Below are positions 18,064-27,625 of a stretch of 64,000 nucleotides of DNA, piece after piece. The DNA lies in contig JAUSBC010000008.1 of NCBI GenBank assembly GCA_030652215.1, forward strand, positions 1 through 64,000, given 5' to 3'. A program made the translations under genes and the position numbers. The DNA is from Sideroxyarcus sp. (GTDB taxonomy: Bacteria > Pseudomonadota > Gammaproteobacteria > Burkholderiales > Gallionellaceae). The notes beneath the pieces were generated by a model. It was not told the origin of the DNA and ran no database searches. It was given only the letters and a program-made list of their open reading frames with translations. How positions within the stretch are numbered: position 1 is the first letter of the stretch; each line of letters starts with the position of its first letter.

Positions 18064-18606
18064 CTAGCGGGAATAAGTGGTGGTCATTTTTGCTAGGCCG
18101 AGCCGGTTGCTCATGATATTGAAACCGATCAGCGCCGCGCTGGCATCGTCCGGCACATTGAGCTTTTCGACCTTGAGGGCATACACCGTGAAGATGTAAT
18201 GATGGGGTTTGTCTCCTGGCGGCGGGCAGGCGCCGCCGAAATTGCGTTCGCCGTAGTCATTGCGTCCCTGTTTGGCGCCGGCGGGCAAAGCAGCCCTGAC
18301 CACTGCGCCGGTCGGCAAGCCATTCGCCGAAGCCGGAATGTTGTACACGATCCAGTGCCACCAGCCGCTGCCGGTGGGCGCGTCGGGATCGTAGACCGTG
18401 ACGGCATAACTCAGCGTGCCGGGCGGCGGATTTTTCCATTCCAGGCCGGGCGAAAGATTGTCGCCGTTGCAGCCAAAGCCCCTGTATTCCTGCACCTTGC
18501 TCATGGGGCGGCCGTTCCTCATCTCAGGGTCCGGGCTGGTCAGTTCGAACGCGAGCGCGTTCCCGGCCAGCAGTGATGCGATAACTAAACCCGATATTCT
18601 TTTCAT
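18064..18606 (-). CDS. YbhB/YbcL (PEBP/RKIP-like) family secreted protein
   Basis: The 180-residue protein has a signal peptide (cleavage near ALAFEL) followed by a phosphatidylethanolamine-binding-like fold. Family signatures include LSPGLEWKNPPPGTLSYAV and TVYDPDAPTGSGWWHWIVYN with the conserved DPDAP ligand pocket, plus GGACPPPGDKPHHYIFTVYAL. The role of bacterial members is poorly known. The export signal places it in the periplasm. The ATG at 18606 follows GGAGAG at good spacing, with an in-frame GTG two codons upstream. It lies 42 bp after purU on the same strand. Confidence 0.9.
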   Translation of the reverse strand: MKRISGLVIASLLAGNALAFELTSPDPEMRNGRPMSKVQEYRGFGCNGDNLSPGLEWKNPPPGTLSYAVTVYDPDAPTGSGWWHWIVYNIPASANGLPTGAVVRAALPAGAKQGRNDYGERNFGGACPPPGDKPHHYIFTVYALKVEKLNVPDDASAALIGFNIMSNRLGLAKMTTTYSR

Positions 18607-18648
18607 TGGCACTCTCCTCTACAAGTCACGGTAAATAAACAGCTCGAA

Positions 18649-19500
18649 TCAACGGAACACGATGGTCTTGTTGCCGCACACCAGCACGCGGTCTTCCACA
18701 TGGTAGCGCAGGCCGCGCGACAGCACGGTCTTCTCGATGTCGCGCCCGTAACGTACCAGATCGTCCACCGTATCGCCATGGTCGATACGCACGGTGTCCT
18801 GCTCGATGATGGGCCCCGCGTCCAGTTCTTCCGTCACGTAATGGCAGGTCGCGCCGATGAGCTTCACGCCGCGCAGGTAGGCCTGGTGATAGGGCTTGGC
18901 GCCGACAAAGGAGGGCAGGAAACTGTGGTGGATGTTGATGATGCGACCCGGAAAACGCTGGCACAGCATGGGTGGCAGGATCTGCATGAAGCGCGCCAGC
19001 ACCATGGTGTCGCCTTTATGCTCCTCGAACAGGGCGGCGATTCTTTCAAATGCCGCGGCCTTGTCCGTCATGTCCACATGGATGAACGGAATGCCGTGCC
19101 ACTCGACGAAACTGCGCAGATCCTTGTGGTTGGAAATCACGCAGGGGATGTCCACCTGCAGTTCGCCGCTGCGCCAGCGGTGCAGCAAATCGTTCAGACA
19201 ATGATCCTGCTTGCTCACCAGCACCACCAGACGTTTCTTGATGGCAGAATCGGAAAGCTGCCAGGTCATGCTGAACTCGTCCGCCAGTGCCGCAAACCGG
19301 CGACGGAACTCCTCTGCGGCGAACGGCAGCGAATCCGCGCGTATTTCCTGGCGCATGAAGAAGCGCTGCGCTTCCTGCTCGGTGTGATAGCTCGCCTCGA
19401 CGATGAACCCGCCATGCTGCGCGATGAAGCCGCTCACGGCGGCGATGATGCCCGCGCGGTCGGGACAGGAGATGGTCAGGGTGTAATGGTGCGTGGTCAT
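18649..19500 (-). CDS. purU: Formyltetrahydrofolate deformylase
   Basis: The enzyme (283 residues) hydrolyses 10-formyltetrahydrofolate to tetrahydrofolate and formate, supplying formate for purine synthesis and balancing one-carbon pools. It has an N-terminal ACT domain (about 5-80, with ISCPDRAGIIAAVSGF) and a C-terminal formyltransferase-like domain. Catalytic Asn and His are in INIHHSFLPSF and the Asp is in TEELDAGPIIEQD. Length and motifs are normal for PurU. The ATG at 19500 follows GAGGAA. A longer in-frame extension to 19629 has no ribosome-binding site and is not used. Confidence 0.96.
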   Translation of the reverse strand: MTTHHYTLTISCPDRAGIIAAVSGFIAQHGGFIVEASYHTEQEAQRFFMRQEIRADSLPFAAEEFRRRFAALADEFSMTWQLSDSAIKKRLVVLVSKQDHCLNDLLHRWRSGELQVDIPCVISNHKDLRSFVEWHGIPFIHVDMTDKAAAFERIAALFEEHKGDTMVLARFMQILPPMLCQRFPGRIINIHHSFLPSFVGAKPYHQAYLRGVKLIGATCHYVTEELDAGPIIEQDTVRIDHGDTVDDLVRYGRDIEKTVLSRGLRYHVEDRVLVCGNKTIVFR

Positions 19501-19742
19501 GCGGTCGTTCCTCAAATTCGGTGCGGCGATTTTAACGGATATCGGTGCAACGCTTGTGACATGTATGAGACAGGCTATGCCGACGCGCACATGCCCGAAA
19601 TCATGACGGTTTCCCGAAGCGGCATTCAATCATTCTTCCTGCACCGGCAACATTCAGCCCGGTGCGGATTGACCGGGAGCGGAAGGTCTATATATTCTTT
19701 CCCGTGGCAATGGTAAGGTTTAGCTGCTAGATTGCGAGAAGA

Positions 19743-19781
19743 ACGGCCGTTAACCCTTATTCAATCAGGGTTAACGGCCGT
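19743..19781. repeat. Perfect 15-bp inverted repeat upstream of the GGDEF-EAL gene
   Basis: ACGGCCGTTAACCCT (19743-19757) and its exact complement (19767-19781) flank a 9-base loop. No T-run follows on either strand, so it is not a typical terminator. It lies 53 bp upstream of the GGDEF-EAL start codon and could be an operator or a leader hairpin. The rest of 19501-19834 shows no gene. Confidence 0.75.
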
Positions 19782-19834
19782 ACGAATGCCGGCCGTACCG
19801 CATACGTTTTCATTCACTGTTCGGGTAACTGCGC

Positions 19835-22063
19835 ATGTCCAACAAGCGGGGTACATCTGATTCACTGCGCTCCGCTGCGGAAGCACGGGTTGCGCGCAGG
19901 CCGCTTTCTTCGCCGTTTCCCCTGTCCGCAGAAAAACTCTTGCATGAACTCCAGGTACACCAGGTGGAACTGGAGATGCAGAACGAAGCATTGCGTGTTT
20001 CGCAGGCCGCAATGGAATTGTCGCGGGACCGCTATGCGGACCTGTTCGAGTTTGCCCCGGTCGGCTACGTTACGATCAGCGCGCAGGCCATGATCGCAGA
20101 AATCAACCTGACCGCCTGCGAATTGCTGGGGCTCGAGCGGTCGAAACTGGTCAATTGCCGCTTTTCCAAATTTGTCTCCGAGCAGGACAGCGGCCGCTGG
20201 CGCATGATGTTTCACAAAATGTTGAAGCAGACAGAAACGGCAGATCAGACATTCGACCTGGAAATGACGCGCGCGGACGGGTCCATTTTCTTTGCCCACC
20301 TGGTGTGCCTGCGCAGGGAAATAACAGATGTGCAATCCTTGCTGCGCATCGCGCTGGTCGATATCACGAAACTCAAGATTGCCGAAGCCAAATTGCGCAT
20401 TGCCTCCACTGTCTTCGAGTCGCAGGAAGGCATGCTGGTCACCGACGCCGAAGGTCTGATCATCGCGGTGAACGCCTCTTTCTCCGGCATCACCGGTTAC
20501 AGCGCCGAAGAAGTCATCGGCAAGAACCCGAGCCTGCTCAGCTCGGGCCGGCATGACGCCGCTTTTTATGCGGCCATGTGGGACAGCCTCAAGCGTCTCG
20601 GTTTCTGGGAAGGCGATATCTGGAACAAGCGCAAGAACGGCGAAGTTTATCCGGAGCATCTGATCATTACCGTGGTGAACGACCAGAATGGCAAAATCCA
20701 GAACTACGTTGCCACGCTCACCGACATCACCATGAGCAGAAGTGCGGCTGACGAGATACGGCTGCTCGCTTTCTACGACCAGCTCACGGGCCTGCCCAAC
20801 CGGCGGCTCCTGCTGGACCGGCTCAAGCTTGCCCTGGCGTCCAGCTCGCGCAACGGCAAAGAGGGCGGAATCCTGTTTCTGGACCTCGACAACTTCAAGA
20901 CCCTGAACGATACCCTGGGCCACGACATCGGCGACCAACTGCTGCAACAGGTGGCACGGCGTATCGAGTCCTGCGTGCGCGAAGGCGATACCGTTGCGCG
21001 CCTCGGCGGCGACGAGTTTGTCGTGATGCTGGAAGACCTGAGCGAGCAACCCCTGGAGGCCGCAGAACAGGTCGAAGCAGTCGGCAAGAAAATCCTGGCC
21101 CGGCTGAACCAGACTTTCCAGCTCGCAACCCACGAATACCGCATGTCGGTCAGCATAGGTGCCACCCTGTTTCAGAACCACCAGACAGGGCTGGACGATC
21201 TGTTCAGGCAGGCCGACATTGCCATGTACCAGGCCAAGAAAGAAGGCCGCAACACCCTGCGCTTCTTCGACCCGCTGATGCAGGCAAGCATCTATGCCCG
21301 TGCCACCCTCGAAGCACAATTGCGCGACGCCATCGAGCATGGACAGTTCCAATTGTATTTCCAGGTTCAGGTGGACAGTTCACGCCGCGCTTTGGGCGCT
21401 GAGGCATTGTTACGCTGGCTGCACCCGGAACGCGGCATCGTTTTGCCCGTGCACTTTGTCCCGCTCGCGGAAGAGACCGGGCTGATCCTGCCCATCGGCA
21501 ACTGGGTGCTGGAAACGGCTTGTGCATTGCTCAAGGTTTGGCAGGATGATGCGAGCACCCGCAACCTGACTTTGTCCGTTAACGTGAGCGCCCGGCAATT
21601 CCACGAGGCCGGCTTCGTGGCGCGGGTGCAGGAAGCGATGCAGCGGCATGGGATCAATCCGGGATTGCTCAAACTGGAACCGACCGAAAGTATATTGCTG
21701 GAGAATCTCGACGCGACCGTGGCGACAATGAATGCACTGAAAACCATCGGCGTCAGTTTTGCACTGGACGACTTCGGTACCGGATTTTCGTCGCTTCAAT
21801 ACCTCAAGAAACTGCCGCTCAACCAGCTCAAGATCGACCAGTCGTTCGTGCGCGATCTGGCGTCCGACAACAGCGACCAGGCAATCGTACGCACCATCAT
21901 TGCGATGGCACAGAGCTTGAGCCTGGAGGTGATTGCCGAAGGCGTCGAAACGGAAGAGCAAAGAGGAATGCTGCAGGAAAGCGGCTGCATGCACTTTCAG
22001 GGATATTTGTTCGGCAGGCCGGTTCCGATTGCCGAATTCGAAGCTTTGCTTGCGAAGGGCTGA
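19835..22063 (+). CDS. PAS-PAS-GGDEF-EAL c-di-GMP signalling protein
   Basis: The 742-residue protein has an N-terminal helical/coiled segment (30-65), two PAS domains (about 65-180 and 190-305), a GGDEF domain (about 308-480) and an EAL domain (about 490-740). The cyclase motif GGDEF is intact at 391-395 with an RxxD inhibitory site (REGD) five residues before it. The phosphodiesterase motif EALLRW (from residue 523) and DDFGTGFSSL are intact, so both opposing activities are possible. There are no membrane helices, and the PAS domains probably sense an internal signal. No strong ribosome-binding site precedes the ATG. A perfect inverted repeat lies just upstream. Confidence 0.93.
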   Translation: MSNKRGTSDSLRSAAEARVARRPLSSPFPLSAEKLLHELQVHQVELEMQNEALRVSQAAMELSRDRYADLFEFAPVGYVTISAQAMIAEINLTACELLGLERSKLVNCRFSKFVSEQDSGRWRMMFHKMLKQTETADQTFDLEMTRADGSIFFAHLVCLRREITDVQSLLRIALVDITKLKIAEAKLRIASTVFESQEGMLVTDAEGLIIAVNASFSGITGYSAEEVIGKNPSLLSSGRHDAAFYAAMWDSLKRLGFWEGDIWNKRKNGEVYPEHLIITVVNDQNGKIQNYVATLTDITMSRSAADEIRLLAFYDQLTGLPNRRLLLDRLKLALASSSRNGKEGGILFLDLDNFKTLNDTLGHDIGDQLLQQVARRIESCVREGDTVARLGGDEFVVMLEDLSEQPLEAAEQVEAVGKKILARLNQTFQLATHEYRMSVSIGATLFQNHQTGLDDLFRQADIAMYQAKKEGRNTLRFFDPLMQASIYARATLEAQLRDAIEHGQFQLYFQVQVDSSRRALGAEALLRWLHPERGIVLPVHFVPLAEETGLILPIGNWVLETACALLKVWQDDASTRNLTLSVNVSARQFHEAGFVARVQEAMQRHGINPGLLKLEPTESILLENLDATVATMNALKTIGVSFALDDFGTGFSSLQYLKKLPLNQLKIDQSFVRDLASDNSDQAIVRTIIAMAQSLSLEVIAEGVETEEQRGMLQESGCMHFQGYLFGRPVPIAEFEALLAKG

Positions 22064-22105
22064 CTGCCGCTCCTGCATCCGGACGGCACAGCGGGAGTGT
22101 CGCTG

Positions 22106-22915
22106 CTACAAATACGCTTGCGGCAACTGCTGCGCAACAACCTCTTTGCCCCACAACATCGACATGATGCGCGAAGCGTCTTCCGCATTCCCGCTGGTGA
22201 AAAATTCCTCCGAACCCTCGCCATCGCCTCTGGGCGGCAACTCGGCTTTCATCCGGTACATCAAATGGCGCGCGACGGCTGCGCCGGTATCGATCAGCGC
22301 GATATTCTCGCCCACCACTTCGCGTATCAATGGCGCCAGGAAGGGATAGTGCGTACAGCCCAGGATCAGGGTATCCGCGCCTTTTCTGAGCAGCGGTGCG
22401 GTATACCGCTCGATCAGTTCGCGCGTGCGGGCACTATGCAGTTCGCCGCGCTCGACTTGCTCGACCAGGCCGGGACAGCCCTGCGTTTCGATTTTTACCT
22501 TCCAGCCGCCGTATTTTTCCAGCAGTGCCGCAAAACGCGCGCTCTCCAATGTCCCGACGGTGGCCAGCACGCCGACCACGCGGCTCTGCGTCACAGCAAT
22601 GGCCGGCTTGACGGCCGGCTCCATGGCCACAATGGGTATCTTGTTGAATTTAACGCGCAGTGTGTGCGCGGCGGCAGCGGTGGCGGTATTGCAGGCGATG
22701 ACGATGGCGTCGGCACCCTGGCCGATCAGGAAGCGCGCGATGGCGAGCGAACGCGTTTCGATGAAGGCGGGCGACTTGTCGCCGTAGGGGACATGGCCGG
22801 AATCGGCAACGTAGATCAGGCGTTCGTGCGGAAGCGTCTGGCGTATGTGCTGCAGGACGGAAAGTCCGCCCACGCCCGAATCGAAAACACCGATCACTCC
22901 AGTAGAAATAGTCAC
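22106..22915 (-). CDS. murI: Glutamate racemase
   Basis: The enzyme (269 residues) makes D-glutamate for peptidoglycan. The two catalytic cysteines are in VIACNTATA and ILGCTHYP, and the N-terminal signature GVFDSGVGGLSV is complete. I choose the GTG at 22915 as start because GGGAG lies at proper spacing. A TTG two codons upstream is too close to that site. The upstream region is an inverted-repeat element whose left arm begins 12 bp before the start codon, so the gene's native promoter may have been displaced. It is transcribed in the same direction as ybiT. Confidence 0.94.
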   Translation of the reverse strand: MTISTGVIGVFDSGVGGLSVLQHIRQTLPHERLIYVADSGHVPYGDKSPAFIETRSLAIARFLIGQGADAIVIACNTATAAAAHTLRVKFNKIPIVAMEPAVKPAIAVTQSRVVGVLATVGTLESARFAALLEKYGGWKVKIETQGCPGLVEQVERGELHSARTRELIERYTAPLLRKGADTLILGCTHYPFLAPLIREVVGENIALIDTGAAVARHLMYRMKAELPPRGDGEGSEEFFTSGNAEDASRIMSMLWGKEVVAQQLPQAYL

Positions 22916-22926
22916 TTCCAAACTCC

Positions 22927-23049
22927 CGTCATTCCGGCGCAGGCCGGAATCCAGCCTTGAATCAATTCCGCGAAGCGGACAAATTCGGCAGTTGTCCCGC
23001 TACGCGGGGCTCGTAAATCAACTGGATTCCGGCCTGCGCCGGAATGACG
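22927..23049. repeat. Inverted-repeat element with perfect 28-bp arms
   Basis: The arms 22927-22954 and 23022-23049 are exact inverted copies beginning CGTCATTCCGGCGCAGGCCG, with a 67-bp spacer. It fills the whole gap between murI and ybiT. Related arms occur at 57410-57517 and as a single arm at 53473-53492, so this is a dispersed family. Confidence 0.85.
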
Positions 23050-23056
23050 CTGCATG

Positions 23057-24652
23057 TTATTCCGCCATCTGGTCGCGCAGGAATTCTTCATACGTACCGT
23101 GGTAATCGTTCACGCCCTTGGCCGAGATTTCGATAATGCGCGTCGCCAGCGACGACACGAATTCGCGGTCATGGGACACGAAAATCAATGTGCCCTTGAA
23201 CAGGTCGAGCGCGGTGTTGAGCGACTCGATGGCTTCCATGTCCATGTGGTTGGTCGGCTCGTCCATCAGCAGCACGTTGGGCCTGGCCAGCATCAGCTTG
23301 CCAAACAGCATGCGGCCCTTTTCGCCGCCGGACAACACTTTCACTTTCTTCTTCACGTCATCGCCGGAGAACAGCAGACGACCCAGCGTGCCGCGCACCA
23401 CTTGGTCATCGTCGGAGGGGCCGCGCCAGTCGATCATCCACTCCATCATCTCTTTGTCTTCGGCGAAATCGGCAGCGTGATCCTGCGCGTAATAGCCGAG
23501 CTTGGCTTTTTCCGCCCACTTGATCGTGCCGGTGTCCGGCGTGAGATCGCCCGCGAGGCAGCGCAGCAGGGTGGTCTTACCGATACCGTTGGGACCGATG
23601 ATGGCGACCTTCTCGCCCGCGTCGATGCGGAAGTTCACGTTGGAGAACAGCATGCGGTCGTAACCCTTGGCCATCTTCTCCACTTCCACCGCGACGCGGT
23701 GCAGCTTGTCGCGCTCGTCGTAGTCGAAGCGGATGAACGGGTACTGGCGACTGGAAGGCTTGATGTCCTCGATCTTGATCTTGTCGATCTGGCGCGCGCG
23801 CGAAGTGGCCTGTTTGGCCTTGGAGGCGTTGGCCGAGAAGCGGGCCACGAAAGCTTTCAGCTCGGCGACCTTTTCCTTGGCCTTGGCATTGTCGGAAGAC
23901 TGCTGCTCGCGCGCCTGCGTGGAAGCCAGCATGTAATCATTGTAGTTGCCCGGATACACGGTGATCTTGCCGTAGTCCAGGTCGGCCATGTGCGTGCATA
24001 CGCTGTTCAGGAAGTGGCGGTCGTGCGAGATGATGACCATCGTCGAGTTGCGCGCGTTGAGGATGTCTTCCAGCCAGCGGATGGTGTTGATGTCCAGGTT
24101 GTTGGTAGGCTCATCCAGCAGCAGGATGTCCGGATTGGAAAACAGCGCCTGCGCCAGCAGCACGCGCAGCTTGAAGCCGGGGGCCACCGCGCTCATGTTG
24201 CCGTGATGCAACTCGATGGCGATGCCCAGGCCCAGCAGCAACTCGCCCGCACGCGCTTCGGCAGTGTAGCCGTCGTACTCGGCAAAGGTGGCTTCCAGAT
24301 CGGCAGCGCGCATGTAGTCTTCTTCGGAAGCATCCGGATTGGCGTAGATCGCATCGCGTTCCGCCATCGCACCCCACATTTCGTCGTGCCCCATCATCAC
24401 CACATCCAGCACGCGCACGTCCTCGTAGGCGAACTGATCCTGACGCAGTTTGCCGAGGCGCTCGGTCTTGTCCAGTATGACTTCGCCTGAGCTTTGCTCC
24501 AGATCGCGGCCGAGAATCTTCATGAACGTGGACTTGCCGCAGCCGTTGGCGCCAATCAGGCCGTAGCGGTTGCCGTCGCCGAATTTGACGGAGACGTTCT
24601 CGAACAGGGGCTTGGCCCCGAATTGCATGGTGATATTTGCTGTAGATAACAT
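23057..24652 (-). CDS. ybiT: ABC-F family ATPase YbiT
   Basis: The 531-residue soluble protein has two ATP-binding cassettes and no membrane domain. The first cassette has GANGCGKST and [13 protein letters not shown], the second has GPNGIGKTT and [13 protein letters not shown] charged linker between the cassettes contains [17 protein letters not shown], the P-site tRNA-interaction region of ABC-F proteins. Overall it matches the YbiT subgroup, which acts on ribosomes as a translation factor. It is downstream of nothing obvious: 24653-25121 upstream holds no convincing gene and probably contains its promoter. Confidence 0.93.
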   Translation of the reverse strand: MLSTANITMQFGAKPLFENVSVKFGDGNRYGLIGANGCGKSTFMKILGRDLEQSSGEVILDKTERLGKLRQDQFAYEDVRVLDVVMMGHDEMWGAMAERDAIYANPDASEEDYMRAADLEATFAEYDGYTAEARAGELLLGLGIAIELHHGNMSAVAPGFKLRVLLAQALFSNPDILLLDEPTNNLDINTIRWLEDILNARNSTMVIISHDRHFLNSVCTHMADLDYGKITVYPGNYNDYMLASTQAREQQSSDNAKAKEKVAELKAFVARFSANASKAKQATSRARQIDKIKIEDIKPSSRQYPFIRFDYDERDKLHRVAVEVEKMAKGYDRMLFSNVNFRIDAGEKVAIIGPNGIGKTTLLRCLAGDLTPDTGTIKWAEKAKLGYYAQDHAADFAEDKEMMEWMIDWRGPSDDDQVVRGTLGRLLFSGDDVKKKVKVLSGGEKGRMLFGKLMLARPNVLLMDEPTNHMDMEAIESLNTALDLFKGTLIFVSHDREFVSSLATRIIEISAKGVNDYHGTYEEFLRDQMAE

Positions 24653-25121
24653 GGGACTGCCTTATTTTCGAAGGCGCGCATTCTACCACTGACGGGAACA
24701 GGCAGCCTTTCGGGTTTATGCCGAAAATGGGGCGATTGGTTCAAGAGAAGCCCAATGGCGGGATTAGGGTTCTGGAGCAAAATTGCATCCCTCGAAGCTG
24801 TCATTGTGTTTGACTACCGCACGTCGGAAAAGCAGTTTCAGACGGAAATTACCCTCGAAAGTGATGACCCGCGCATCAATCCCCTGTACGCTACAAGGGA
24901 ACTGGATGTCTAAGTACGGGTCGTATTGCAGCTTTCGCAAATTCCTTGACCGCGGAGCGAACTGCCGCGTTGCATCAGCAAACCGTGATAAACGCCGCTT
25001 GTGACCTGGAAATAGCCATTTTGAGGTGAAAATTTCGCAAGGAATTATGTTGAAATCGAAAGAGTTTGCCAGTGAGTCATGGCTGACGAAGCTGGGTGTC
25101 CGAAACTACAAGGTCTTTACT

Positions 25122-25646
25122 ATGTCACGAGCGATATGCGGTTTGTTATGTATTGGGCTTCAATTTGCCGTTCCTGCTGTAGCCGAAGAAGTCTCGCGTG
25201 AGCAAATCAAGGGCATCGACGAGCAGGTTCAGGAGATCAAAAAAGATGTGCTTTCGATTTCCAGCGAACTTAAGTTGCTCGAAGAAAAACTGCTCTATCC
25301 CTCCAACACCCAGGTTTCCCTGTTCGTTTCCCTCCCCGGCAAAGACAAGTTCCGCCTCGATTCGGTGGAGGTCATGCTCGATGGCAAAGCCGTCGCCACC
25401 CACATCTACTCCTTCAAGGAACTGGAGGCGTTGCAGGCCGGCGGCATGCAGCGTATCTATACCGGCAATGTGCAGACCGGCGAACATCTGCTCAAGGTGG
25501 GTTCCATCGGCAAAGGCGCCGACGGCAAGGAGCGGCGCCAGACCGGCGAGTACCGTTTCAAGAAAGGCATAGGCCCGGGACTGGTCGAGATCAATCTGGC
25601 CGGAGCGGGCGAAGGCGGCAACGGGATCGGATTCAAAGACTGGTGA
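25122..25646 (+). CDS. Secreted coiled-coil protein, first gene of the ExbB/ExbD-type envelope operon
   Basis: I do not recognise a named family. From the ATG at 25122 (AAGG upstream) the protein is 174 residues, with a signal peptide MSRAICGLLCIGLQFAVPA and likely cleavage after AVA. A predicted coiled coil follows (about 25-60, REQIKGIDEQVQEIKKDVLS), then a domain that looks rich in beta strands and includes VEVMLDGKAVATHIYSF. Other in-frame starts exist at 25026 (GTG) and 25047 (ATG), but they would place 25 or more residues before the signal peptide. The stop codon is 2 bp from the next start, so it belongs to the same operon. A periplasmic structural role is likely. Confidence 0.75.
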   Translation: MSRAICGLLCIGLQFAVPAVAEEVSREQIKGIDEQVQEIKKDVLSISSELKLLEEKLLYPSNTQVSLFVSLPGKDKFRLDSVEVMLDGKAVATHIYSFKELEALQAGGMQRIYTGNVQTGEHLLKVGSIGKGADGKERRQTGEYRFKKGIGPGLVEINLAGAGEGGNGIGFKDW

Positions 25647-25648
25647 CC

Positions 25649-27625
25649 ATGACCGGCAAAACCCTCAGGCTGGTTGCGCTGTTGCTGGCTTCCGGCTCAA
25701 CACTGGCGAACGCCGCCCCCTCAGTCGAGCTGAAAGATCCCTATTTCGGCGAAGCGCTTTATTACGCCTATCAGCAGCGCCACTTCGACGCCATCTCTCG
25801 CCTCGACACCGAATTGGTGCAGTATCACGGCGTCGACGAACCGCTGCTCGATTCGCTCAACTATCACATCAACCAGGCGGAATTTTCCGTCGGCGATTTC
25901 GAACTGGGTTACCGCATGCACCAGCGTGCGGGCCGGGCCATCAGCGCGGTGATCGAGGGCAACGTTCCGCCGGCGGTGCGCAACGAAGCAATTTACCGCT
26001 TGGCGCGACTCCTTTTCCAGACCCAGGATTACGCCAACGCGCTGCACGCCATCGAACGCATCAAGGGTGAACTGCCGCCGGGAATGGAAAATCCCATCGC
26101 GTTCCTCAAAGGACAAATCTATCTGGTCAACGGCCGCTTCAGCGACGCAGAACAGATCTTCGCCGCGCTGGAGGGAAGGAGCGGCTATCAGGGTTTTGCC
26201 GCCTACAATCGCGGTGTCACCCTGTTCGCGCTGGGACGCGATGCGAAAGCCGCAGAAGCAATGGACCGCGCCGGTGGCGTTGCCGGCAACGAGCGCGAAA
26301 CGGAAGCGATACGCGACAAAGCAAACCTGGTGCTCGGCAGCCGTCTGCTGGAGAAGGGCGAAGCGCAATTGGCCGGCAAATACCTGGAGCGGGTACGCCT
26401 CGACGGCCCCTTCTCCAACCGCGCCTTGCTGGGGGCGGGCTGGGCCGACATCAAGCGCGACGATTTCAAACACGCACTGGTACCGTGGAGCCTGCTGTTC
26501 AAGCGCAACGTTACCGACCCAGCGGTGCAGGAAGCGTTGCTTGGCGTGCCGCATGCCTATGCGCAGCTGGGCCTTTACGGCAAATCGGCGCTGCTCTACG
26601 GCAGTGCGCTGGACAAGATCGGCAGCGAACTGGACAAGCTGGACGCTTCTATCGACAGCATCAGGCAGGGGCGCTTCATGCAGGCTCTGGTACGCGAAGA
26701 GGGTCGCGAGAACAAGGATTGGGTGATCCGTCTGCGCGAGCTGCCGCAAACCCCGGAGACCTTCTACCTGATGGAGCTGATGGCCTCCAACGATTTTCAA
26801 ACGATGCTGCAAAACTATCTCGACCTGGAAGACCTGCGCATACGCCTCGCTTCTTGGAGCACCGACTACGCCGCCTACAACGACATCATTGAACTGCGCC
26901 GTCGCTACTACGAACCGCTGCTGCCAACCATAGACGCGCAATTCCGCAAGCTCGATTCGGTAATCCGTTTGCGCATGGAACAGCGCGAACGGCTGGACAA
27001 GAAGCTGAACAAGATGCTGGTGGCACCGCAGCCCGAATTTCTGGCGACCGCGCAGGAGCGAATTTCCAAAGAGCGTATCGACGCGCTGGAAAAGAGCCTC
27101 AAGGGCAAGCGCGTCGACGCCGACACCCTGCACCGCGTTGCCCGGCTCAAGGGTGCCATCCTGTGGAATATCACGACCAACTACCAGACGCGTCTCAGCG
27201 AAGCTTTCGAACACCTGGCTGCGCTGGACAAGGACATCGCCGCCTTGCAGGTGACATACGCCGCTTTCGTCCGCACCCGCCAGGCGGCCACCCAGAGTTA
27301 CCAGGGCTACGACGAGCCCATCCGCCGCCTTGCCCTCAAGACCGACAACGCTCTCGCCACGGTGAACACGCTGATGGCACGGCAGGGCCATTTGCTGGAG
27401 GTGATGGCGGTCAACGAGTTGGTGCGGCGCAGGCAAAAGCTGGAGGAATATCAAGTGCAGGCACGCTTCGCCCTGGCGGAAAACTACGACCGCGCCTCCA
27501 AGGCCAAGACGCAGGAAGAAACATTGCGGCTGAATGAAGCGCAGCAGAAAGCGGCGGCAAACGCGCCGGCAACGGAACAACCTGCAGCGCAGCCAGCACC
27601 GGCCATGGAGCAGGAGACAAAATGA
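25649..27625 (+). CDS. Secreted TPR-repeat protein
   Basis: The 658-residue protein has a signal peptide (cleavage near ANAAPS) and many helix-turn-helix repeats of the tetratricopeptide type over residues 40-330, for example AIYRLARLLFQTQDYANALH and AFLKGQIYLVNGRFSDAEQIF. The second half is helical with coiled-coil stretches (RMEQRERLDKKLNKML), and the C-terminus is rich in Ala, Pro and Gln. TPR proteins of this kind act as periplasmic scaffolds in Tol-like and gliding machineries. The ATG is 2 bp after the previous stop codon. Its 3' end overlaps the next gene by ATGA, so the two are translationally coupled. Confidence 0.85.
   Translation: MTGKTLRLVALLLASGSTLANAAPSVELKDPYFGEALYYAYQQRHFDAISRLDTELVQYHGVDEPLLDSLNYHINQAEFSVGDFELGYRMHQRAGRAISAVIEGNVPPAVRNEAIYRLARLLFQTQDYANALHAIERIKGELPPGMENPIAFLKGQIYLVNGRFSDAEQIFAALEGRSGYQGFAAYNRGVTLFALGRDAKAAEAMDRAGGVAGNERETEAIRDKANLVLGSRLLEKGEAQLAGKYLERVRLDGPFSNRALLGAGWADIKRDDFKHALVPWSLLFKRNVTDPAVQEALLGVPHAYAQLGLYGKSALLYGSALDKIGSELDKLDASIDSIRQGRFMQALVREEGRENKDWVIRLRELPQTPETFYLMELMASNDFQTMLQNYLDLEDLRIRLASWSTDYAAYNDIIELRRRYYEPLLPTIDAQFRKLDSVIRLRMEQRERLDKKLNKMLVAPQPEFLATAQERISKERIDALEKSLKGKRVDADTLHRVARLKGAILWNITTNYQTRLSEAFEHLAALDKDIAALQVTYAAFVRTRQAATQSYQGYDEPIRRLALKTDNALATVNTLMARQGHLLEVMAVNELVRRRQKLEEYQVQARFALAENYDRASKAKTQEETLRLNEAQQKAAANAPATEQPAAQPAPAMEQETK

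Noticed and set aside
22915-22921. TTG at 22921 as murI start
   Set aside because: It lies about one base from the ribosome-binding GGGAG. The GTG at 22915 has normal spacing.
24783-25004. A 73-codon plus-strand frame in the ybiT-operon gap
   Set aside because: It has no ribosome-binding site, unusual Arg/Ser/Cys-rich composition and no family resemblance.
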